From Haliclystus octoradiatus (taxonomy: Eukaryota; Cnidaria; Staurozoa; Stauromedusae; Haliclystidae): 64,000 bases of DNA. The DNA is taken from contig OU744448.1 of the NCBI GenBank assembly GCA_916610825.1, positions 8,480,650-8,544,649 on the forward strand, in the 5' to 3' direction. The translations under genes were made by a program, and so were the position numbers. Numbering within the stretch: the stretch's first letter is position 1; the number at the start of each line of letters is the position of its first letter. The notes below the pieces were generated by a model. The model was not told the DNA's origin, ran no database searches, and saw only the letters and a list, made by a program, of their open reading frames with translations. This document shows positions 27,101 through 35,414 of the stretch, one piece after another.

Positions 27101-30100
27101 ATGCCTAGAAGAGAATATTAACTGCTAATTTATTTAGTTGATAATAATAATATATGTCTATGAGTCAATCTTTATAAAAATGTTTTTGTAAATAAATGCC
27201 GAGCATTGTTTCGAATTGAGCTGATTCCCCTTTTCAATGTTTCATCTGTTATTTCAGACAAGCTAGTAAGTCACCAACAAAAATAAAAACGATTGGTTTA
27301 TCGTCATCAAGTAAAGCTGGCAGCGATGATAATGAAAGCAGTGAAGATGATTTACCTTTAAGCACGTAAGTACATGCACATGTAAATTATTCAACATAAT
27401 ACTCTTGCTGGTATCATATTGTTAAAGGATTTGTAAACTTGTACGTATCAATGTTGACTTGTATCTATAGTTACAAGTGTTGAAATCTGTTTAACCCAAT
27501 GATCTAACGTTCCTGTTTGTATTTCGTTTCAGGCTTAGTTCACCTGAGAAAGCGCCAACGTCAATTTTATCTAAAAGACTTCAACTTGATCAAGCCAAGT
27601 CTACATCATCTGCAAAGACTAAGAAACCATCTGTTTCTTCTACTAAAAACAACGTGCCACCGCCTTCACCTCCAATGACCTCAGATAGTGAGGACATACC
27701 TGGACTGTGAGTATTCTACAGAGCTGGTATACCACATTCACAGCCTTCAAAATTGCACGATTTAGCAATTTTACGTTTCAAAATTGCGCAAAATGTTCTC
27801 AAAAAATCTTTATTGGGGTGTGTTTCAACCCGTCTCACACACCCATGATTCACCACCGTGACCACATTCCCTATTCGCCCATTTTAACTCTACCCCATCC
27901 ATCACCCATCCATCATTTTAACTCGATAATATTATTTCCCATTATAGCCCTTCGACACATCTCAGGTCATCTCCAAGGAAGATAACGCGAGTCGCATTGA
28001 CATCCAGGTGGGTTGTATAAATGATGATCACAATGTTATTGATCATTGTAATGTTTAACAAGGCAGGCGATTGTTCAATTGTAATAGGTTGAAACTTAAA
28101 GTTTTTTGCCAGCTGCTCTTCCTGGCGTCAAACAAAAAATGAATCTGGAATCCTCTGGATTGTATCTGATACCTTATATCGAAGGGGTCTTCAGTAACTC
28201 TCTGGGTTAACTCCCATATGATTACTATGCGTGGATGTGCCCATTTTAAGGGGTGCCTTTTTTGTGAAATTACAAGGATGTAGAAATTTCAAAATATCAG
28301 AATTAAGGTTTTAAAGTAATGTGTATATGAAAGGAATGTTCAAACGTTCTTGTTTTGAGGAGCATGTTATAATTTTTTGCGTATACATTTTGGTTTATAC
28401 ACAATACAGCGAACGTATTGTACCTACATTAGGTACCTCCAATACAGGGTACCTACATTGTAGTCGAATATTCAATTGGTTAATTTACTATATCTACATA
28501 TGCTATTAACCGCAAATAAGTCTTATTCCATAGAAATATACTATGGTATTACTGATGAGAGATGCTACGTTTCGTAGAAATTATAATATTCTTAAGCACC
28601 TTACACATTCCTAATGTACCATTTTTTATTGTTGTGTCTTGTGATTAGAATAAATGATGATATCAATTCAACATCGATATCAAATGAAAATAACAAAGAA
28701 GAACAAAGCAAGGTATATGATCTACCCTATGTACAAAAACACAATGTATGTCTGGAACATCAATTATCTCTCATCAATTTCACTACAACAATGATTTGTT
28801 TTCTAATTTAATGGGTCATTGATTTTTCATTAAATACAATTGGAATGAAATTCTTACGAATATCATTTCAAAATATGACACGAAGATTTCAACACAATTG
28901 GTTTTCAAACATATGTGCAGTATTAAAATAGAATAAGAGTTACATTTGAATATAGCAAGTCCCAAGTTGTTACTTTTTGAATTTCTCAAGTTGAATTTTT
29001 AATTACGGAGTATACATTTAATTTGATTTTGAAAAAATATTCCATCTGTCGCAGCTTGTCGCCATTTTCAAAACACATAAAACCGTGCAGGTATAGGTCT
29101 ATATCCGCACACGTGCGGGTATAGACCTATACCTGCACGGTTTTAGTGATTGCCATGGAATCTCGTGAGTTGTCTTGATATAACTGCTAAACACGTGGTA
29201 CAAATCCACCAATCGTGACTCGAGTTTTTTTCAAGTGATTATTAATACTGTATATACCTATGACTCGCGTGCTATTTCTGTATTCTAAGACTGAACATAT
29301 CATCCCTACAACCACATCCAAACGATTGAAACAATCCAAAATCGTAATTCCCTATGAAACTTATAATTCAACGGCTGGTGTTTAGGTTTGAAATTCCCTT
29401 GAAGTACCATACACGGAACTCATGAATGGAATGACGTCTGAAATCAATTTTAAGATCTCAAGGCATTCCAAAGAAAAGAAAACTTGTTCAGTACAATGGT
29501 ATTTTGAGGGACTATCGCTAACTCAATTGGAATGCACCATCTGCAGATTAAATGCTTAGTCACTGATTCATTGAGATGCTTACTTTTGAGTTTCATAATG
29601 GAAATATAGAATTGATCCCATATTTGTCTTTATCCATTTAGAATGTTTCATTGCCTGCCAAACGAAAGCAAACTGAAGAACCAGAAACGAAATTAAATGT
29701 AAGCATCTTCTTTCTTGCCCCTTCCTTGAATTATTAAAAGTAAACGCAGTCAATTATGAGGAAATCATTGTATCTCATGCCATTTTACGTGCTTGCCCGT
29801 ACTCTTTAAACATTGCTTCTATTCCAATGTTACACACAGATTCAACTCTTCTTTCAGTGCTCCTTGAGGTATATAGCAGCTGGTATAATAATGATTTTCG
29901 TGGTCCTCTTCTCTCGCAATACTTGTTTCTGTTGTACTGTATCCCCAGTTGGCTGTCTTGGCTCTTGGCATGAAGTCGATTATCGTTGATAAGCAAGTTA
30001 AAAAATTATTTTATTATATGCCTCACAGTACTCATTGGGTAGTACAGGGGGTACCGAAAGGCTACAAAACGTTTAGCCGCCACCCCTCGGGGATTTCAAG

Positions 30101-30466
30101 TGATTCTGATATTTTGACAATCAGGAAAAGTTGTGGTACCTTTTTTTATCGATCTTAATAATAATCATTATGTCGAAAAACTCCTGCACCATTTACGTTG
30201 GAAGCAATTTACAACATTTGAAATTTTAATTCGATAATTAAGCTACTTCGATATAAGCCTGTTTTTTGCTACATTCATTAATTGACGAAAGCTAGCACCT
30301 TATCTATAATGTAAACAAGCAGTTAATTACTGTTCCTTTTATCAACGAATTCAAATAAAATTGAACACACACACACACACACACACACACGTCACCAACA
30401 TTCATTTGTTTTTATTTTTGACATTTTTTATAGGTAAAGCGAAGTAGGACAACGAGAAGACGATGA
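126..30466 (+). CDS. PDS5: PDS5 cohesin-associated HEAT-repeat protein, 5' end outside window
   Basis: PDS5 binds the cohesin ring in the nucleus and regulates its loading, release and acetylation. Twenty-two exons join without a phase conflict into 714 codons plus stop: 126-216, 11411-11480, 11697-11820, 13473-13628, 14489-14566, 15082-15218, 15742-15865, 16735-16869, 17997-18066, 18756-18867, 20194-20314, 20489-20536, 22043-22120, 22360-22416, 23341-23402, 25888-26022, 26567-26677, 27258-27365, 27533-27706, 28649-28712, 29642-29698, 30434-30466. Family landmarks include LASLGEIAKERPSVFAKK, FIVKDLIVQDR, SLLPEYSLPYVIHLLAHHP and KLYTLCDLVIAIIVSK, close to vertebrate PDS5A/B from about residue 640 onward. 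The C-terminal third is low-complexity, acidic Ser/Asp/Glu-rich, and ends in a basic tail, VKRSRTTRRR. An AATAAA lies about 20 bp after the stop. The first visible exon is assumed to start in phase 0. Vertebrates have A and B paralogues; an invertebrate would be expected to have one. Confidence 0.93.
217..960. other. PDS5 intron left of the large insertion
   Basis: Non-coding. It includes a dispersed repeat copy at about 340-545 in reverse orientation (ends tgactggtgcttg / ccactgattatcgg on the complementary strand), related to copies near 12.6, 14.7, 21.4, 51.8 and 58.9 kb. Positions 1-19 also match the internal sequence of the TA-type MITE family found at 16.9 kb. Confidence 0.5.
961..1041 (+). 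repeat. left terminal inverted repeat with TTTAACGTCGAAAA words
   Basis: Several head-to-head copies of gtcgaaaagtttaacgtcga and its complement make a small palindrome around aaaaattttttcgacg. The mirror image is at 10895-10990. CpG in the repeated ACGTCGA core is conspicuous in otherwise AT-rich DNA. Confidence 0.75.
1200..2465 (+). repeat. tandem array built on GGCGTGCAC boxes
   Basis: More than 30 copies of GGCGTGCAC or GGGCGTGCAC alternate with AT-rich spacers such as gaatattacc, ctatagcag and aaacttgaatttaaatatga. Adjacent boxes form short pairs, and a longer period of roughly 120 bp is visible where pairs repeat. About 60 bp of unrelated sequence interrupts the array near 2330-2390. 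It lies inside the 10-kb element next to its left end. No coding potential is seen. Confidence 0.9.
2998..3480. mobile_element. foldback/MITE inside the large element
   Basis: The arm at about 2998-3070 (gcaacaaaaaactacaa ... ataccatcgtcagttcaaa) is the reverse complement of the arm at about 3429-3480 (tttgaactgacgatggtat ... ttgtagttttttgttgc). The arms are roughly 50-70 bp and the element about 480 bp. No reading frame of note is seen inside. Confidence 0.65.
3590..7398 (+). repeat. satellite-like array, about 19 copies of a ~196-bp unit
   Basis: The unit contains ttttcgacattaaacctatc, gggacacaacgcgattttca, taactataattgatagttaa and actacataagaaggtgtat. Successive anchors at 3722, 3921 and 4117 give periods of 199 and 196 bp. 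Some units carry an extra cacataacgcgattttc duplication (near 4835, 6025, 6625 and 7030), and the variants alternate, suggesting higher-order units. The ttttcgacattaaa core resembles the terminal repeat words of the enclosing 10-kb element. The array is cut at 7398 by the nested element. Confidence 0.93.
7764..8390. mobile_element. third-level nested foldback, ~627 bp
   Basis: Arms of about 54 bp (agttaaaaagttacatgaat ... aattaatttgtctattg) at 7764-7818 are mirrored at 8337-8390. Inside are two direct copies of a segment beginning cttgtgtgacatgcgcgatg (near 7821 and 8090). Confidence 0.75.
8391..9110 (-). pseudogene. LINE 3' fragment (non-LTR reverse transcriptase C-terminal region)
   Basis: A 178-residue open frame (8567-9103) reads FKVYVRPILETCSPVWNP, then KIQRFFTRFI, LESLESRRVKADLIMIYKI and TPWWNSLPDFAVNS. 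This is the block downstream of the reverse-transcriptase core in Jockey/CR1/L2/Rex-like LINEs. The polymerase core is missing, so the copy is 5' truncated. On the plus strand its 3' tail abuts an attcattcattt run at 8392-8404, consistent with the short repeated tails of such LINEs. It is dead; the clade is not resolved. Confidence 0.85.
10895..10990 (-). repeat. right terminal inverted repeat of the 10-kb element
   Basis: Contains ttttcgacgttaaattttcg, acgttaaacttttcgacata and aaacttttcgacgtaatagc, the mirror of positions 961-1041, and is followed directly by the TGTACTGG duplication. Confidence 0.75.
12266..12372 (+). repeat. ATA/AATA microsatellite in a PDS5 intron
   Basis: Irregular run of ataataata and taataatag with two acatgtataatga-type interruptions. 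Part of the intron 11821-13472, which otherwise holds only dispersed repeats. Confidence 0.85.
12460..12665 (+). repeat. dispersed repeat with tcacactgctaagtcagtgg end
   Basis: Ends agtcacactgctaagtcagt, ggaattcctaatcatactta. Related copies in either orientation occur near 340-545, 14690-14825, 21300-21470, 51815-51870 and 58825-58930. It could be a SINE tail or a MITE. No box A/B promoter was recognised. Confidence 0.6.
13683..13872 (+). mobile_element. tRNA-derived SINE, family 1
   Basis: A box-A-like tagtgtagtggttagggc is followed about 40 bp later by a box-B-like ggttcaaaccc, then a unique body (gtcaggaagagcatcacc) and an end with cttacccggtttgtgg. This is a tRNA-like promoter head of the kind used by RNA polymerase III. 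A reverse copy lies at 46315-46507; fragments of its tail recur near 12.15, 28.1, 43.9 and 56.08 kb. It lies in the PDS5 intron after exon 13473-13628. Confidence 0.75.
15420..15640 (+). repeat. dispersed repeat related to 44060-44345
   Basis: Shares ttcagccttctgg, ggcatttcaa, ttgttgaagtttgacca and ccaggattcc/ccagggttcc with the 44-kb copy in the same orientation. In the intron between PDS5 exons 15082-15218 and 15742-15865. Confidence 0.65.
15866..16734. other. PDS5 intron, no gene seen
   Basis: AT-rich intron. A degenerate block of ttcatgaa/gttcatga words lies near 16285-16420 (GTTCATGAAC family). Nothing else is supported. Confidence 0.5.
16873..17049 (+). mobile_element. Tigger-like MITE with TA duplication, sitting in a PDS5 splice donor
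   Basis: About 177 bp. Ends CAGTGAAACCTGTATATAAT and the complement of ataacagggttgactg; flanked by TA on both sides (16871-16872 and 17050-17051). Body words gaccactatagacaggtg recur. TA duplication and the CAGTxxAACCTG end fit pogo/Tigger-type Tc1-mariner MITEs. The PDS5 exon ends at 16869, so the donor GTACAG is made of the host G, the TA duplication and the first bases of the MITE. Confidence 0.8.
18376..18548 (+). mobile_element. Tigger-like MITE copy
   Basis: Same family as 16873-17049: CAGTTAAACCTGTATATAAC at the left, ctataacaggtttgattg at the right, TA on both sides. In the PDS5 intron 18067-18755. Confidence 0.8.
18895..19065 (-). mobile_element. tRNA-derived SINE, family 2, reverse copy
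   Basis: On the minus strand it reads agctcagatggcagagcaac (box A region), then tgtggttcaaatccccc (box B) and gtcaactcagtcttgacttt. Same family as 26884-27025 and 51880-52060. Confidence 0.8.
19050..20193. other. PDS5 intron with a hAT-like MITE end
   Basis: No coding exon between 18867 and 20194. The stretch 19830-20015 is full of aagtaatt/aattactt words and ends gtaacgagtactcacaacac then tgg. The complement CAGTGTTGTGAGTACTCG is a typical hAT-MITE terminus. The matching left end was not found. Confidence 0.45.
20562..20650 (+). repeat. dispersed repeat shared with 22846-22935
   Basis: The copies share gatgaaatccccacttatat, gcaacatggctt and ctccattg. The second copy is interrupted by a Tigger-like MITE. 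Confidence 0.75.
20651..22042. other. PDS5 intron, repeats only
   Basis: Contains a copy of the tcacactgctaagtcagtgg repeat (about 21300-21470) and a segment at 21075-21230 (ctatcaaactcaactgtttc, ggttaatatca) related to 17260-17345. No exon was found. Confidence 0.5.
22936..23112 (-). mobile_element. Tigger-like MITE copy, reverse
   Basis: Reads CAGTCAAACCTGTTATAACG at the left and ggtttcactg at the right. TA follows on the right; the left flank is TG. Confidence 0.75.
23445..23550 (+). mobile_element. partial family-2 SINE
   Basis: Retains tgtggttcaaatccccag, ggtcaactcagcctgg and tcaaatgagtcat; the box A head is degraded. Confidence 0.6.
23795..23975 (+). repeat. three-copy tandem repeat, ~65 bp unit
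   Basis: Three units with gagtcaccaccaagaccaag and cacctgtcacattgcttatg. Open in frame on both strands over most of its length, but nothing suggests a real protein. Confidence 0.8.
24396..25502. mobile_element. 1.1-kb element with GGGGAGACCGGGG-type ends
   Basis: The left end ttaggggagaccggggtgac is mirrored by the right end acccggtttcccctac. Words gggtgactt(c/g) recur near the left end, and gtcaccccagtctggccgaa plus gtcacccctctcaactaggg near 25290 are their inverse. No transposase is visible. It fills most of the PDS5 intron 23403-25887. Confidence 0.6.
26567..27365 (+). repeat. tandemly duplicated PDS5 exon (acidic Ser/Asp/Glu module)
   Basis: Exons 26567-26677 and 27258-27365 encode near-identical modules that begin QASKSP, continue KIKTIGLSS and end SSEDDLPLS. 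The homology continues into the following introns: both donors are followed by gtaagtacatgcaca and then a related AT-rich stretch with ataatactcttg. The preceding exon 25888-26022 ends in the same SEDDLPLS, so it is probably the parent or a third, more diverged copy with an 8-Asp run. Both duplicated exons enter and leave in the same phase, so copy number can change without breaking the frame. SP and acidic SxxE sites suggest CDK- and CK2-type phosphorylation of the tail; this is inference. Confidence 0.85.
26884..27025 (-). mobile_element. tRNA-derived SINE, family 2, reverse copy
   Basis: Minus-strand reading starts agctcagatggcagagcaac and has box-B-like ggttctaatccc. It lies between the two duplicated PDS5 exons, so it inserted in one of the duplicated introns or marks their boundary. 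Confidence 0.75.
29079..29144. repeat. 66-bp near-perfect palindrome
   Basis: The arm aaaaccgtgcaggtataggt then ctata is mirrored by tatagacctatacctgcacg then gtttt. The arms are 32 bp with one mismatch and a 2-base loop within ccgcacacgtgcgg. The GC-rich core stands out in this AT-rich PDS5 intron (28713-29641). Confidence 0.9.
30367..30390 (+). repeat. (AC)n microsatellite
   Basis: About 12 AC units about 45 bp upstream of the last PDS5 exon. Confidence 0.95.
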
Positions 30467-32610
30467 TGATTGTCTCTTAAAATTATGTCAATAAATGAAA
30501 ACATCCATATTAAATAATTTTAATATTCTAAAAGAACTGAAAAAATACATCTTGGTTTATCAAAATAAACATTTCAATATTGAAAGATGTTACTACATAT
30601 ATATATATATTCAACACATTAATTTCATGTGTCATTTGTATGATGTTGTAAATGTTTAACTATTTTATCTTAGATTCACAAACATGTCGTGTACGAGTTA
30701 TTATATAAATGACAAAAAGTTATTTTATGAATTTTAAATAGAGATTTCTGTTTTAATGTCTTCATAAGAAAACACGGAAAACACGTTTGGTTGCAATCGT
30801 GTCCCCTTGTCAAGTTGTAAATGCTGCTGTGAGTGCCAATCGAGAGTACAAATGGTTGTGAATGAACAACATCTCACTCGTTGCTCTACTGCATACTCTT
30901 TGTCTTATTACATGTTCTGTCACCACCCAATAAATATGTTTACTTGAATTATCAGTCGTCCTATTTACTGGCCTTTATACTGACCCTTACATAATAAAAA
31001 TTCCAACAATGCAATCCGTTGACAACTCATCTACGCCACATTTATTTATTCTGTGTATAAATTTTTGTGTCGAAATAAATCAGTAAATGAATTTTGCTTC
31101 ACTTAATAATTTGAAGCTATATAATCCCTTTCTAATTAAAAAAATAAGCAAAACATGACCAATAGAACTTTGTAACCTCGATAGAAAATTCTTCTTGGTT
31201 CAAGAACTTTTGCTTCACCTTTCTCTTGATTCGTATAGAGCGATGATTTATTTCTTACTTTAAGTAAATATTTCTTAAAATTATAAAAGCCTGCATTGAA
31301 AAAGTTATAAACAAAAATCAAGATAAAATTGTCCGACACAAAGATTATTGATGCGCTTTGCTTTATTATCGAATTTCTTGCTGTACGGGTTGCCATGCAC
31401 TGCATCGAAAACACCATTTACAAGTGAAGTTGGGAGATATTAAAAGATAGCGTAACGAATAAACGTGCCATGAGCGAGTTCTGACTAAGAGAAGTGCTTG
31501 CTGGGATACTTGAAACCATGATAACGAGGCAACAGATATGTTACATAATTATATGATTGACGAAATTACATCAATAAGTATAGTTGGGTAAGCATCATAT
31601 AGCAAAAAAATATATATTTTAGATTATCTATGATTTAATGAATAAAATAACCGGTCCGTGTTGCTTATTCTTTTTATTCAATCCATAGATAATCTAAAAT
31701 AAAACATATTTTTTTATATATGATTCTTCTCAATTCCTCTGTATTTATAAAAATACATAAAAATATATGTAATATTGTAAAACGTTGTCCTACTGATCTG
31801 ACGTAGGGAGTGCCTGACGGTCGCTCCGGCGTGAAACTTGAAGTAGCAAATATGGCTGTCTGATTCTCTATCTATTATTATTAATAATATCTGTATTTAT
31901 ATATGATGCTTCTCTTAAACAATTGATTTCAATATCTTATATTTCGCCATGAATAATCTCCAGGTTTCTGACATGTTGATGGCTTTCCTCTTTCGCCAGC
32001 ATAATGATAACTGTACGTTGATTTGTTCAAATGGTTAATCATTGGTTGCGATTGACCTAAAATAATTAAGATGTGTTAAAAATGATCAAGACTTCTCAGC
32101 AAATAAAGTGTTTATAAGGCTAGATGAATAAAACTGGATTGAAATAAGTAATTTAAATATCTTCAATATATATGACCATCTATCAGATGAGAAACGATCA
32201 TGGGCTTTCCTGTGGCAGAGACCGTCCGTGCCATCATCGTATTAGGAACTCTTCAACAGAACAATGTTTAATAATAATAATATTTAACAAATAATTTCAT
32301 CACAATGTATTTTAGTTCAAAACATTTTAGTTTTTAAGAGTTTAGTAACAACTGACTATAATGCAAGCAAAAAGTGGCTTACATCAAGGATAAGTAAAAA
32401 AATCCTTGAAACATGCAATGCAACATTTTGCTAGAAATGAGAAGTTTTTTGCTTGAAATAAGAATCCAATGTTTTGCAGTGTATAAAGTAGAATTTTCGG
32501 TCAGAATCACACAAGATGTTATCTACTATATATATTTGTGGTTTTTCATTTTAATCAGAATGTATTTATTAATATATAATATGTACAATTTCAAGCCTTT
32601 TATCTAATTT
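30467..32610. other. PDS5 3' UTR and intergenic DNA
   Basis: AATAAA near 30490 probably ends PDS5 transcripts. An AT-rich foldback lies at about 31590-31728 (arms with ttttagattatctatg and its complement). No supported gene between PDS5 and the converging coiled-coil gene. Confidence 0.6.
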
Positions 32611-34477
32611 TCATAGAAATAATTTTTTGATAAATCCAAGAAGTGAATCTACTTTTATTTCAATAGCAACTTTATTTTCATTTTTTTTTCCAAATTCAAA
32701 TCCATTTGAAAAGAGTTTCTTAAGCAAGTACTTTTTCTCTTTTACAAGTTTTATTTTTGTCTTCTTTTCTTTAAATGTTGCAGCTTTTGATTGGTTTAAA
32801 TCCGAAGTGAGTTGATTAATGTAATTTTCATTTTCTCTTGATATTTGCTGCTTTGTGGCGATGATTCTTCTCAACTCTTCAACTTTTCTCAACTTCTCCT
32901 TTTGCAAAAGTTCCCATTTGCCATATTTGCCATATATATAGTATTTGTCATACTGTTTCAACTCCTGTCGTATCTTTTGAGTTTTTAAGAAATCAACAAA
33001 TTTGCCGAGGTCTTTATCTTCCTCATGTTTAATTCTATTGATATCTTCAATAATACATTCTTTAACATCGATATCATTACGTAGTTTTTGCAGTACAGAT
33101 TGTTTTTCGTTCAAGTTTGCTTCAGACATTAATTGGATTTTCTCTGCAATTTCAAGCAGTGGCAGCGTGGATACCTCATCTTTTTCTAAAAGAAATTGTT
33201 TAGATAATTTCAAATTTGCGATGACTTTCTTTGACTGTAACAATGCTTGATTATCAACTTTTGTGGCTTCACGAAGGATTTGGTTTTCATGATGCAAGAT
33301 CTCTTGTCTTTTTCTGCAATCGACAACTGCTTTATGAACATCTGGTACTTTAACATCCACCTCATCAACATTGAGGTGTTCATCGTTTGATGTGGAACAA
33401 CCAAAGGAAATAAAACTATTTCTTCTTCTCAATCTTTTAATCTCACGCTCAATCACAATGTCTTTAATTTCCTGATCCTTTTGCATAAGTAAAGATTGAG
33501 TTTTTGCTCGTAATTCTGTAATGCTGTTATCGATTTCGAAGCAATGCTGGGTAACATCAAACAATTTATTTTGTGATAATTGAAGCTGTTTCTGTCCGAT
33601 ATGAAATAATTTATTATCTTGCATATTCATCTGCAGCTTCAGAAGGTCAATTTGAAGATCTTGCTCATTTTGTATAAGGGATGGAGAATACTTTGGAAAT
33701 TTCAATGGTTGAAAGATGATGTTGAAGTTTTGCCGCAGTTCATATTGGGTGAGGAAAGTGTCTTCCTTGCTCGTAATCTAAGGTCTACGATATAGATATA
33801 TGTAATAACAATTAGTATGGATTGAACCGTATATATTCTGACATTGAAACAATATGATAAATGTAATCGAGACTTACAGATGATCAAAGCTATCACGTGA
33901 TGCTTGAGGTGCAATGGACATTTTCATCATCCAAACATCTACATTATCTAAACAAACAAAGAAATCATTTTATTTGATAAGAAAAGTCAACGAATATATT
34001 AAATTTTATTCATATTAACAACGTTTCGATAGCTTCATGCAATCATTTTCAAGTTAAAGTTTACAATTTATTACATGACCATTTATATGGGTTAATTTAA
34101 TACAATATACAAACGATAATAATGTCATATTACAAAATGAAAGTACAGTACAAATAAAATTGACAATTTGAACTTTCATTTTGTATTATTAAATTACTAT
34201 CCTTTGTATATTGTATTAAATTAACCCATATAATAATAATAAATAAATTGTAAACTTTAACTTGAAAACGATTGCATGAAGCTATCAAAACGTTGTTAAT
34301 AAGAATAAATTTAAACTATATTCGTTGACTTTTCTTATCGAACCAACTCCAAAGAAGCTTTTTATAAAAATAATTTTATCGTATCAATTTTATCATCAAC
34401 GTTCTCATTTTAATTAATTAAAAGGTTAGCTATTGAAGAATACATATCTCACCTTGATTGGCTTGGTTATTTGCCAT
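32611..34477 (-). CDS. coiled-coil protein, 417 residues, function unknown
   Basis: Three exons on the minus strand: 34453-34477 (MANNQANQ), 33878-33947 and 32611-33769. The first intron has a clean donor and acceptor. The second acceptor was chosen at 33769 because it keeps the frame from ...SRDSFDHL into KEDTFLTQYELRQ. Most of the protein is one long exon rich in Lys, Glu, Gln, Leu and Ile, with long heptad-compatible stretches (for example residues ~70-130 and 180-380), interrupted by a YDKYYIYGKYGKW patch near residue 310. No signal peptide or membrane segment is seen. The composition is like axonemal CCDC/CFAP proteins, but no family was recognised. PDS5 converges on it from the left. 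Confidence 0.78.
33975..34345. mobile_element. foldback MITE inside the first intron of the coiled-coil gene
   Basis: Arms of about 150 bp (agtcaacgaatat ... acgtttcgatagcttcatgc ... ttacaatttatt) are mirrored (aataaattgtaaacttta ... gcatgaagctatc ... tatattcgttgactt). Nearly the whole element is palindromic. Confidence 0.85.
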
Positions 34478-34744
34478 CTTTTCGAATTAATTATTTTTAT
34501 TAAGTAACTAAGATTCACTGAAAATGATGAGTAATATTCTGTTTGATGCTAATTACATCAAAAGAACTAAAGTAATGAAATTTAGATCGAATCTCTATTG
34601 TGACGTCACGATTGGTAAAACTCGTTGCAATGTGGCCTCTTACCTTTTTTTTCTTTCTTTTTTTTATGGCAAATAAAGGGAGTCTGAAACAACTCCATTC
34701 TCCACTTAACATACAGCCTTTAAAAAACATTAAAGTTTAAAAAG

Positions 34745-35345
34745 TTTACTTAATAGTTACATGATTAATGATTATACTATTTATATATTTTGAAAAAAGG
34801 TGATAAATCAATATTATCTATATTGTTTTTAAAAATTGCCAAAGGTAGTTTAGAGCTAACAATATCTTTAGACAAGGCATTCCACCATGGTATTACACGG
34901 TGACAGAATAGATGCTTGGTAGTATCAAGACGTGGCATTTTTACTACTTTCAATTTAAGGTGATTTCCACGTAAAGTGTACTTTGATAGGTCATATTTAA
35001 CTGAAAATGTATCCATATTTAGATATTGATGACTTTGAATAACATATTTGAATCAGATTTTACTCTTGTTAAATCCAATGATTCTAGCTGAAGAATCCGT
35101 AAGCGATAAGCGCAACTCTCCTAGTATAGCAACGCTGGACATTTTCTACTAAATTAATATCTTTGTGCAGCCATGGGTCCATGTTGGAGATGCTGATTCC
35201 AAAAGAGGTCTGACGTAAACTTTGTAAGCATAAATCAGAATGTTAATTTTATTAGATTGGAAATATTTAAAAATTAAATATGATCGTAATTTGCTTTCAA
35301 CTATCATAGAGCTGTGATTATACATTTGCAACGCATGATTAGGTA
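34745..35345 (-). pseudogene. second truncated LINE fragment
   Basis: Two frames recover the same domain order as the 8.4-kb copy: YKVYVRPLLESASPTW (35149-35331) then YDLSKYTLRGNHLKLK and HRVIPWWNALSKDIV (34777-35016). It is 5' truncated with the frame broken between the parts, in the same family or a close relative of 8391-9110. It lies just upstream of the coiled-coil gene's first exon. Confidence 0.8.
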
Positions 35346-35414
35346 AGCTGACTTACAGGCGCAAGCTGGAATTTGATTGAAATAGAGATGCTGGGTTACA
35401 AGCCCGGTTACAAG

